Shown: piece after piece, positions 57,011 through 64,000 of the stretch
Position numbering within the stretch: the first letter of the stretch is position 1
How the letters are laid out: each line of letters begins with the position of its first letter
DNA from: Cyanobium sp. C1_MAG_00004
GTDB lineage: Bacteria > Cyanobacteriota > Cyanobacteriia > PCC-6307 > Cyanobiaceae
Assembly: GCA_027486935.1 (NCBI GenBank)
Contig: JAIXOF010000120.1
Coordinates: 32,001 to 96,000 of the forward strand
DNA length: 64,000 bases
Reading direction: 5' to 3'
Program-made: the position numbers and the translations under genes
Notes under the pieces: generated by a model
What the model was told of the DNA's origin: nothing
The model's input: only the letters and a program-made list of their open reading frames with translations
The model's database searches: none

Positions 57011-59196
57011 CAGGCCAGCTCGAGGGCCGCCAGGCCCCGCGATCGCAGCCGGGCCTGCTCGGCCAGCAGCTGCTCGAGGTTGCTGGGGCTCAGCAGGCCC
57101 TGCTGCACCAGGTGCTCGCCCAGGCGCTGCCGTTCGGGTTCAAAGCTGATCAGGGCCTGGTTCAGCACCGATTGGTTGAGCAGGCCCAGATCCAGGGCCA
57201 GGTCCCCCAGCAGCACCAGCTGGCGGCAGACCTGTTCAAGCAGGTCGGGCCGGCTGGAGTGCAGGCCCGCCAGCCGGCGGATGCCCGCCGCCATCGGCGT
57301 CGGCTCATCCGGGCGGTACCAATGGCCCAGGCCGGCCTGGATGCGCCCCTGGGGCACCAGCACCTGGCGGCAGGGGCGGCCGATCTGACGGCTAATCACC
57401 CCTAGGGCCACGGCGCTGGCCGGGCTTTCGCGGCCCAGCACCAGGGTGTCGCCCTCGGTGCTCAGCGGCAGCACCGAGTACTTGTAGGCCAGGCGCTGGG
57501 GGAACCCGGCGACCTGGTGGGGATCCAGATCGAACGGGTCCAGATCCCGCCAATCCAGGTTCTGTTGCTCGGCCAGGGCAGCGGCCAATTGGCCGCTGCT
57601 GATGACCCCTTCGTCCAGCAGGGTGCGGCCAAGGCGACGGCGGCCGCTGCGCTGCAGGCCTGCCTCCAGCTGCTCCTGATTGAGAGCCCCCTGGGCGATC
57701 AGGATCTGCCCCAGGGGTTGGCTGCGGCGGGTTTCGGCGACGCTGGGGAACACATGGGTCGTCTTGTCCCAGGCCACCCGCCGCGCATCGCCCAGGGCCA
57801 TCACCTGGCGGTAGGCCCGCAGGTTGGCAAAGAAATTGATCCAGTTGCTCCAGACCATGCGGGGCACGGCCATCAGCGCCGCCACCAGCCCGTAGTAGCT
57901 GCCGGTGAAATAGACCCGCTGAACCATGCGGTTCAGGAGCAGCAGGCCGTTGTAGGCCAGCACCAGCTGCAGGTAGCGGCTGTCGCCCAGCACCGATGGA
58001 TAGTCCCAGCCGCTCCATTGCTCCTGGGTGATCAGCCAGACCAGCCCCAGCTGCACCGCCAGCAGCATCGAGATCAGGCCGATCAGGTTGCTGATGCCGC
58101 CACGGCGGTCGCGCCACAGAAAGTAATTGAGCAGCGGGCTTGAGCTCCAGGGCAGGGTGCGGGCCCCCTGAAACACGATGCCGGTGATCCAGCGCGACTT
58201 CTGACGCACCGCCGTGGCCAGGGTGTCGGGAAAGTTCTCGCGCACACAGATCACCTGGCTGTCGCGGCGGTTGACCCCGAACCGCCGCTCGCGCAGGGGC
58301 GCCAGGGCCGGATCGCGGGGGCTGAAGCGCACGAAGATCTCGGCCATGCCCACCTGCCGCAGGCGGATGCCGATGTCGTAATCCTCGGTCAGGCTCTGGG
58401 TCGAGAAGGCGATCCCTTCGCCTTCATCCAGCAGCCGCAGGATGGCCCGCCGGCTAAAGCAGGTTCCCACCCCGGCACTGGGCACCTGGCCCACCAGCGC
58501 CTCGCGCACGAGCACATCCTTGCCGTGCAGTTCGGCGAACTCGTCGGCGTAATGGTTGGCCGTGAAGTTCCACCAATGGCGGTGCAGAAACGGATACACC
58601 GGCACCTGGATCAGGTCCTTGCGGTCCACCAGCAGGTTGAACAGCCGCAGTTCCAGCGGTGAGATCACATCTTCGGCGTCGTGCAAGATGAAGCCGCTGA
58701 AGCTCACCGACGCCTCCCGCTCGAAGGCGAAGACGGCGGCGATGATGTTGTTCAGGCAGTCGGCCTTGCTGGTGGGGCCGGGCAGGGCGCAGACCACTTT
58801 GTGCACGTTGCTGAAGCGGCTGCAGGCTTCATCGACGTCCGCCTGGGTGTCGGGGTCGTTGGGGTAGGTGCCGACAAAGATCTGGTAGTTCTCGTAGTCG
58901 AGGCGGCTGGCGGCCAGACGGGCCATCTCACCCACCACGCCCACTTCGTTCCAGGCGGGCACCAGGATCGCCAGGGGCCGTTCGTGCTGCTGGTACAGCA
59001 GCTGCTCATCGGCAAAGCGGTGGCGGCTGTACACCGTCAGCCGCCGCCACAACCGCCGGGCCCAATAGAGCAGGTCGATCAGCAGGTCTTCGCTGCCCAG
59101 CACCGCCAGCACCGTGCCCACCGCGGCGGTGGCCAGCCTCAGGCCGAACAGATAACCGGTGGCCCAATCGATCAGCGTGTCGGGATCGATCGGCAT
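57010..59196 (-). CDS. NfrB-like GT2 glycosyltransferase with C-terminal MshEN (c-di-GMP) repeats
   Basis: 728 aa. An N-terminal membrane helix (about 14-34) precedes the GT2 catalytic domain: LAILVPAWNEVGVVG, the acidic HDAEDVISP (173-179), TEDYD (270-274) and QKSRW (332-336). Membrane helices follow (about 365-460). The C-terminus carries two pairs of MshEN-type motifs, starting PLGQILIAQG (494), RLGRTLLDEG (521), LGDLALDLG (663) and RLGEHLVQQG (691). MshEN domains bind c-di-GMP, so polymerisation is likely c-di-GMP-gated, as proposed for E. coli NfrB. Starts 11 bp after lysC. Confidence 0.88.
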   Translation of the reverse strand: MPIDPDTLIDWATGYLFGLRLATAAVGTVLAVLGSEDLLIDLLYWARRLWRRLTVYSRHRFADEQLLYQQHERPLAILVPAWNEVGVVGEMARLAASRLDYENYQIFVGTYPNDPDTQADVDEACSRFSNVHKVVCALPGPTSKADCLNNIIAAVFAFEREASVSFSGFILHDAEDVISPLELRLFNLLVDRKDLIQVPVYPFLHRHWWNFTANHYADEFAELHGKDVLVREALVGQVPSAGVGTCFSRRAILRLLDEGEGIAFSTQSLTEDYDIGIRLRQVGMAEIFVRFSPRDPALAPLRERRFGVNRRDSQVICVRENFPDTLATAVRQKSRWITGIVFQGARTLPWSSSPLLNYFLWRDRRGGISNLIGLISMLLAVQLGLVWLITQEQWSGWDYPSVLGDSRYLQLVLAYNGLLLLNRMVQRVYFTGSYYGLVAALMAVPRMVWSNWINFFANLRAYRQVMALGDARRVAWDKTTHVFPSVAETRRSQPLGQILIAQGALNQEQLEAGLQRSGRRRLGRTLLDEGVISSGQLAAALAEQQNLDWRDLDPFDLDPHQVAGFPQRLAYKYSVLPLSTEGDTLVLGRESPASAVALGVISRQIGRPCRQVLVPQGRIQAGLGHWYRPDEPTPMAAGIRRLAGLHSSRPDLLEQVCRQLVLLGDLALDLGLLNQSVLNQALISFEPERQRLGEHLVQQGLLSPSNLEQLLAEQARLRSRGLAALELA

Positions 59197-59207
59197 CGGG
59201 TCCTGAA

Positions 59208-61034
59208 TCAGACCGGCGCTTCCGTGCCCTCGGCCCGATGGATGGCTGCGCCGCCGAGGTTAAAGGCGTCATGCACCACCTGCAACGCCCGCACGCCGTC
59301 GGCTTCGGCAACCACGCAGCTGGTGCGGATCTCGCTGGTGGCGATCAGTTCGATGTTGATGGCGGCGTCAGCCAGGGCCCTGAACATGCGGGCCGCGGTG
59401 CCGGCTGTGCAAGGCATGCCGGCACCGACGGCGCTGACCCGGGCGATGGCGGGCCCCTCCTCGAAGCGCGAGCCGGGCCATTGCAGCAGCAGCGGTTGCA
59501 GCGCCTGGTGGGCCCGTTGCAGCTCATCCCGCTTGAGGGTGAAACTCATGTCCTTGGTGTCCTCGTGGGTGCGCTCGGACTGCACGATCGCGTCCAGGCT
59601 CAGGCCCGCATCGGCCAGCGTCCGGCAGACGGCGGCGGCGGTGCCGGGCCGGTCCGGCACCCGGCGCACCGCCACCTGGGCCTGGCCCAGGTCCAGGGCC
59701 ACCCCGCGCACGGGCGGGTCCCCCAGGTCACAGGCCTGGGGGTTGTGCTGCAGCTGGCCGTCCTGCAGTTCGAACGCTTCTGCGGCGGCCCGCAGGGCAC
59801 GGGCGCCCTGCTGACCGCTGACCAGGCAGCTGACCTTGACTTCGCTGGTGGCGATCAGTCGCAGGTTGATGCCGGCCCGGGCCAGGGTGTCGAACAGGCG
59901 GGCCGCCACCCCGGGGCGCCCCATGATGCCGGCCCCCGAAATGCTGAGCTTGGCCATGCCGGCCTCGCTGCTCAGCCGGGCCCCTGCGCTATCGGCGCTG
60001 CTGGCCAGTTCGGCCCCCAGGCCCAGTAGCACCTCGCGGCAGATCAGTTCTGCCCTGTCGAGTTCGGCCGCGGCCAGGGTGAAGGCGATGTCATTGCTGG
60101 CCCCTTCATGGGTGGCCTGCACGATCAGGTCGACGTTGAGGCCGGCGGCCCCCAGGGCTTCGAACAGGGTCGCCGCCACCCCCGGGCGGTCGGGCACGTG
60201 GGACAGCGAGAGCACGGCCTGGTCGGCATCGAGCTCAGCGCCATCCACCGGTTTGCCCAGTTCGAGCCCGCCGTGGCCGATCGGGCGGGGTGCGCCGCTG
60301 GTCAGGCGGGTGCCGGGGGCGTCGCTCCAGCTCGAGCGCACGATCAGCGGCACGCCGTAGTTGCGGGCGATCTCGACCGCCCGTGGATGCAGCACCGCCG
60401 CCCCCAGGCTGGCCAGCTCGAGCATTTCGTCGCAGCTGACCTGGTCCATCAACTGGGCATCAGCCACCTTGCGCGGATCGGTGGTCAGTACCCCGGGCAC
60501 ATCGGTGTAGATCTCGCAGGCCGCGGCCCCGAGGGCTGCAGCCAGGGCCACCGCCGAGGTGTCCGAACCGCCCCGCCCAAGGGTGGTGATTTCGGGCGTG
60601 CCGGCGGCGCCGCCGCTGGTGCCCTGAAACCCGGCCACCACCACCACCTGGCCGGCATCCAGCAGGCGTCTGAGCCGCTCGCTGCGCACCTCGAGGATGC
60701 GGGCACGGCCGTGGGCCGATTCGGTGATGATTCCGGCCTGGGTGCCCGTCATCGACACCGCCGGCACCCCCTGGGCGTGCAGGGCCATCGACAGCAGGGC
60801 GATCGAGACCTGCTCGCCGGTGGCCAGCAGCATGTCCATCTCCCGCTGGGGCGGGTCGCTGCTGATGGCGCGGGCCAGGCCGGTCAGCTCGTCGGTGGTG
60901 TGGCCCATGGCCGAGACCACCACCACGATGTCGTGGCCGTCCTCACGGCAGGCCGCGATCCTGGCGGCCACCGCCTGGATGCGTTCGACGTCGGCCACCG
61001 AAGTGCCCCCGAATTTCTGAACCAGCAGGGCCAT
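59208..61034 (-). CDS. lysC: Aspartate kinase with tandem ACT domains
   Basis: 608-aa kinase forming aspartyl phosphate for lysine/DAP, threonine and methionine. The catalytic domain starts [16 protein letters not shown], with [16 protein letters not shown] and [15 protein letters not shown] following. The regulatory half is duplicated: two ACT-domain pairs with paired motifs such as [19 protein letters not shown] and [16 protein letters not shown], and [19 protein letters not shown] and [19 protein letters not shown]. This long form is usual in cyanobacteria and signals feedback control. holA precedes it by 36 bp. Confidence 0.95.
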   Translation of the reverse strand: MALLVQKFGGTSVADVERIQAVAARIAACREDGHDIVVVVSAMGHTTDELTGLARAISSDPPQREMDMLLATGEQVSIALLSMALHAQGVPAVSMTGTQAGIITESAHGRARILEVRSERLRRLLDAGQVVVVAGFQGTSGGAAGTPEITTLGRGGSDTSAVALAAALGAAACEIYTDVPGVLTTDPRKVADAQLMDQVSCDEMLELASLGAAVLHPRAVEIARNYGVPLIVRSSWSDAPGTRLTSGAPRPIGHGGLELGKPVDGAELDADQAVLSLSHVPDRPGVAATLFEALGAAGLNVDLIVQATHEGASNDIAFTLAAAELDRAELICREVLLGLGAELASSADSAGARLSSEAGMAKLSISGAGIMGRPGVAARLFDTLARAGINLRLIATSEVKVSCLVSGQQGARALRAAAEAFELQDGQLQHNPQACDLGDPPVRGVALDLGQAQVAVRRVPDRPGTAAAVCRTLADAGLSLDAIVQSERTHEDTKDMSFTLKRDELQRAHQALQPLLLQWPGSRFEEGPAIARVSAVGAGMPCTAGTAARMFRALADAAINIELIATSEIRTSCVVAEADGVRALQVVHDAFNLGGAAIHRAEGTEAPV

Positions 61035-61070
61035 GGCGGTGGGCGGTGACCGGCATCTGTCAACGGCTGA

Positions 61071-62090
61071 TTATCCGTTGCTGCTGCCCTGGTGCTGGCC
61101 CAGCAGAAAACCGTCGCGAAACGCCTCGCCCGCCTCGCGGCCCCGCTTGAGCGCGGCTTCCACCTCGAGCAGCTGGCCCAGCAGCGTCAGCATCTGGTCC
61201 GGCGTCTTGCCGCGGATCTGTTTGCGCATCACAAAGATGCGTTTGGGATTGCCGATGCCGGCGGCCTTGGCGATCACGGCCGGATCCCGCTCGCCGGATG
61301 CTTCCAGCAGTGCCACCCACAGCCAGCCCCGGATCTGGCTACAGAGGCTGGCGACCATCCGCAGGGCTGGTTCGTTGGCCTCCAGCAGGGCATCAACCAG
61401 GGCGATCGCATCGGCAGGTCGGCCCGCCAGCAGGGCGTCGCCCACCGCCAGGGCGCTGGTGCTGCGTCCCCCCACCAGGGCTTCGACCGCCTGGGAGCTG
61501 ATCGGCGCGGCGGCTTGGCTCTGAGGGGCCGCGTTGACATACAGGCTCAGCTTTTCAAGTTCGCTGGCCAAACGGGCGCTGTCGTTGCCGATCGCCTCGG
61601 CCAGGGCCTCCGCGGCGGCGGGTTCCAGTGCCAGACCGAGCTCCCGGGCGGTGCGGGCCACCAGCTCCACCTGGCCGGCCCCGTCCCAGATGGCCGGCAG
61701 GGCAAAGCTCTGTTCGTGGGCCTCGCCGGCCTTGATCAGCTGCTGCAGGGCCTTGGTGGTGCGCAGCCGGGCATCGGGTTTGGCGCTATTGACCAGCAGC
61801 AGGTGGCAGTCGGGACTGATCAACGCCAGGTTGGCCTCGAGCTGGGCGGCCAGCTCGGCCGGGCACTGGTTGCAAAAGGGGCTGCGCTGCAGCAGTACCA
61901 CCCGGCTGCCGCTGCCCAGGGGGGGCGTGCGGGCTTCGGCCAGGGCCGCTGCGGCCTGGTCCGCATCGCTGCCATCGAGCCGGCTCAGGTTGATCGCGGC
62001 CCAGCTGGGATCCAGCTTGGCGGCGATCAGGGCCTCCACAGCCCGGTTGCGGGCCGCCTCATCGTCGCCCCAGAACAGGTGAATGGGCAT
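61071..62090 (-). CDS. holA: DNA polymerase III subunit delta
   Basis: 339-aa clamp-loader subunit that opens the sliding clamp. N-terminal AAA-like fold without ATP motifs: MPIHLFWGDDEAARNRAVEAL, then SRVVLLQRSPFCNQC. The central helical region has EAIGNDSARLASELEKLSLY, the C-terminal domain LLSQIRGWLWVALL-like SLCSQIRGWLWV. Sequence divergence is normal for this subunit. Divergent from cobH, 23 bp between starts. Confidence 0.9.
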   Translation of the reverse strand: MPIHLFWGDDEAARNRAVEALIAAKLDPSWAAINLSRLDGSDADQAAAALAEARTPPLGSGSRVVLLQRSPFCNQCPAELAAQLEANLALISPDCHLLLVNSAKPDARLRTTKALQQLIKAGEAHEQSFALPAIWDGAGQVELVARTARELGLALEPAAAEALAEAIGNDSARLASELEKLSLYVNAAPQSQAAAPISSQAVEALVGGRSTSALAVGDALLAGRPADAIALVDALLEANEPALRMVASLCSQIRGWLWVALLEASGERDPAVIAKAAGIGNPKRIFVMRKQIRGKTPDQMLTLLGQLLEVEAALKRGREAGEAFRDGFLLGQHQGSSNG

Positions 62091-62113
62091 GATCAGCTGC
62101 TGATTGCCGGGCC

Positions 62114-62794
62114 GTGGCGGTGCTTGATCATCCGATCTTTACGGCCAGCATCGCCCTGATCCGTCAGGAGCTGGCGGCCCGGGGTGCCAGCGATCCAGCG
62201 CTGGCGGCCCGGCTGCAGTGCCTGAGCCCCCTCGAGCGCGACGTGCTCGAGCGCTGCATTCACAGCAGCGGCGATCCCAGCCTGGTCGATGTCCTGTGTT
62301 TTGGGTCAGCTCTGGGTGCCTGCGAGCAGGGTCTGGCGGCCCTGGAGGCCGGGGCGCCGATCCTGTGTGACACCGCCATGGCTGCGGCGGCCGTGGCCCC
62401 CATGGCCAGGCGCACCCGCGGCAACCGGGTGCTGTGCCTGCTCGACTGGGCACCGGCGACTGCCCCGCCCGGCAGCACCCGCAGCGCCGCCGCCGTCGAG
62501 CCCGCCTGGAGCGCCCTCACGGCAGCGCTGACGGATCGCCCTGGGGCGGCGCCGGTCGTGTTGATCGGCAGTGCCCCCACCGCCCTGGAGCGGCTGCTGG
62601 ATCTGGTGGCTGCCGGCGCACCGGCCCCGTCGCTGCTGATCGGCATGCCGGTCGGTTTTGTCGGCGTCGCCGAAAGCAAACGGCACCTGGCTGCCAGCGG
62701 TCTGGCCCAGATCCGGCTCGAAGGCTCCCGCGGCGGCGCCGGCCTGGTGGCAGCGGCCTGCAACGCCCTGCTGCGTGCCGCTGGCGACAGCTGA
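62114..62794 (+). CDS. cobH: Precorrin-8X (cobalt-precorrin-8) methylmutase
   Basis: 226-aa isomerase that migrates the C11 methyl group to C12 and yields (hydrogeno)cobyrinate. GTG start at 62114. Motifs are DHPIFTASIALIRQE at the N-terminus, the catalytic His in ERCIHSSGDPSLVD, GAPILCDTAMA, and the C-terminal IGMPVGFVGVAESK. Could equally be named cbiC, because the companion cbiD suggests the early-cobalt route. Ends 2 bp from the convergent mutS stop. Confidence 0.93.
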   Translation: MAVLDHPIFTASIALIRQELAARGASDPALAARLQCLSPLERDVLERCIHSSGDPSLVDVLCFGSALGACEQGLAALEAGAPILCDTAMAAAAVAPMARRTRGNRVLCLLDWAPATAPPGSTRSAAAVEPAWSALTAALTDRPGAAPVVLIGSAPTALERLLDLVAAGAPAPSLLIGMPVGFVGVAESKRHLAASGLAQIRLEGSRGGAGLVAAACNALLRAAGDS

Positions 62795-62796
62795 CC

Positions 62797-64000
62797 TCAG
62801 GCGGCGAGCGCGCTGTCCTGGTCGGTTGCCCTGGGCTCCTGCCCACGCTCTGGCTGCACGCTCACATGGCTGTTGGCTTCGATGCGGCCCAGCACCTGGC
62901 GGGCCCGCAGGACCACCGACGGGGGCACCCCGGCAAGGCGGGCGGCCTCGATGCCATAGCTGCGGCTGGCTCCCCCCGGCACCACCCGGTGCAGAAACAC
63001 CAGGGCCTCGCCGGTTTCTTCGACCAGGACCTGGGCGTTGGCGACGTTGGGCAGCAGCGCCGCCAGCTCGTTGAGCTCGTGATAATGGGTCGCAAAGATG
63101 CTGCGGGCAGCCAGATCGCCGGCCAGGTGCTCGGCCACGGCCCAGGCGATCGCCAGTCCGTCAAAGGTGGCGGTGCCGCGCCCGATCTCATCAAGCAGCA
63201 CCACTGAGCGGCTGGTGGCGTGGTGCAGGATGTTGGCCGTCTCGGCCATCTCCACCATGAAGGTGGACTGGCCTGCCGCCAGGTCGTCACCGGCACCCAC
63301 CCGGGTAAAGATGCGGTCAGCGATCCCCAGCCGCGCTGAGGCCGCCGGGATCCAGCTGCCCATCTGGGCCATCAGCTGCAGCAGGCCCACCTGGCGCAGA
63401 TAGCAGCTTTTGCCGCTGGCATTGGGGCCGGTCAGGATCACTAAGTCGGGAAGCTCGCCACCGCAGTCCGTCCCGGTGGCCCCGCTGCCTGAGCCGAGGG
63501 CAACCGAGTTGGGTGTGAAGGGGTCCTCCACCAGCAGCTGCTCGACCACCGGGTGGCGGCCCGCCTCGATCAGCAGCAGCCGCGCGTCGGGGCCATCGGG
63601 GTCGGTGATCTCGGGTGCGCAGTAGCCGCTGGTGGCGGCCAGTTCGGCCAGGCTGGCCAGGGCATCAAGCTCGGCCACCAGGCGGGCGGCCGTGCGCACC
63701 GGCGTGGCTTGCTCGCCCACCCGCGATCGCAGCTCACAGAACAGCTCGTACTCGCGCTGAGCCGCACGGGCCTTGAGCTGCAGGATCTGGCCTTCGCGTT
63801 GCTTGAGCGCCGGGGTGACGAAGCGCTCTTCATTGGCCAGGGTCTGGCGGCGGATCCAGTGGTCCGGCACCTTGCCCGCCTTGGCCCGGCTCACCGCCAG
63901 GAAGTAGCCAAAGGTGCGGTGGTATTGCAGTTTCAGGGTGCTGATGCCGCTGGCACTGCGCTCGGTGGTTTCCTGCTGGGCCAGCCAGCGGTCCTGGTCG
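62797..64000 (-). CDS. mutS: DNA mismatch repair protein MutS, N-terminal part outside the window
   Basis: About 401 codons of the C-terminal half of MutS. The 5' end lies beyond the right edge. The frame stays open from 62797 to 64000. It includes part of the core/lever domain ([40 protein letters not shown]) and the whole ATPase domain: Walker [35 protein letters not shown], Walker [22 protein letters not shown], and [11 protein letters not shown]. The short tail after [11 protein letters not shown] lacks an extended clamp-binding segment. Confidence 0.96.
   Translation of the reverse strand, partial: DQDRWLAQQETTERSASGISTLKLQYHRTFGYFLAVSRAKAGKVPDHWIRRQTLANEERFVTPALKQREGQILQLKARAAQREYELFCELRSRVGEQATPVRTAARLVAELDALASLAELAATSGYCAPEITDPDGPDARLLLIEAGRHPVVEQLLVEDPFTPNSVALGSGSGATGTDCGGELPDLVILTGPNASGKSCYLRQVGLLQLMAQMGSWIPAASARLGIADRIFTRVGAGDDLAAGQSTFMVEMAETANILHHATSRSVVLLDEIGRGTATFDGLAIAWAVAEHLAGDLAARSIFATHYHELNELAALLPNVANAQVLVEETGEALVFLHRVVPGGASRSYGIEAARLAGVPPSVVLRARQVLGRIEANSHVSVQPERGQEPRATDQDSALAA

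Overview
This is a GC-rich, gene-dense chromosomal segment from a picocyanobacterium, most likely of the Synechococcus/Cyanobium group. The evidence is the gene content and order: sqdB/sqdX sulfolipid synthesis, psb34 and ycf37 photosystem assembly genes, the Calvin-cycle type gap gene, ycf23, tig-clpP-clpX, a cyanobacterial-type aspartate kinase with a long tandem regulatory region, and scattered HIP1 octamers. I see no insertion sequence, CRISPR array, rRNA operon or prophage.

Layout. 1-12 kb: the end of the type IV pilus motor pilB, then grpE-dnaJ-tusA-like-rsgA, then (minus strand) ybaB and murC-murB, gap with a clear terminator, an exported cyclophilin, efp-accB, and pdxA. 12-18 kb: a run of small, poorly characterised genes, including a LexA/SOS-type operator in front of a small membrane protein, an HNH nuclease, an SNF2-type ATPase, a lipoprotein, a small exported protein and an apparent compensated double frameshift. 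18-30 kb: tRNA-Gly(CCC), a photorespiratory aminotransferase, cbiD, guaA, mrdA, the sulfolipid genes, psb34, thiG and a ycf37-like gene. 30-46 kb: rpmI-rplT, a SpoIID-like protein, a family 2 glycosyltransferase, dnaX, clpX-clpP-tig, asd-dapA-rnj, tilS and ycf23.

46-64 kb: uvrB, then two accessory operons on the minus strand (about 48.0-59.2 kb), then lysC, holA, cobH and the C-terminal part of mutS. The first accessory operon encodes a PpiC/SurA-like protein, a type I secretion ABC exporter with a cyclic-nucleotide-binding-like head and a degenerate C39-like domain, its HlyD partner, and a Nif11-leader precursor peptide with a four-cysteine core. No maturation enzyme is visible. The second encodes an NfrB-like glycosyltransferase with tandem MshEN-type (c-di-GMP-binding) repeats, an NfrA-like outer-membrane TPR protein and a DUF4434 protein. 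This matches the enterobacterial nfrA/nfrB exopolysaccharide and phage N4 receptor system, here placed 11 bp behind lysC. These two modules are the most interesting part of the window. From memory, uvrB-lysC-holA-cobH-mutS is close to the usual picocyanobacterial order, so 48-59 kb looks like an insertion of cell-surface and secretion functions.

Gene packing is extreme: many neighbours overlap by 1-26 bp, and at three places two divergent genes share the same CATG so that their start codons overlap. Starts were chosen from family alignments as remembered and from overlaps with neighbours. GTG and TTG starts are common.
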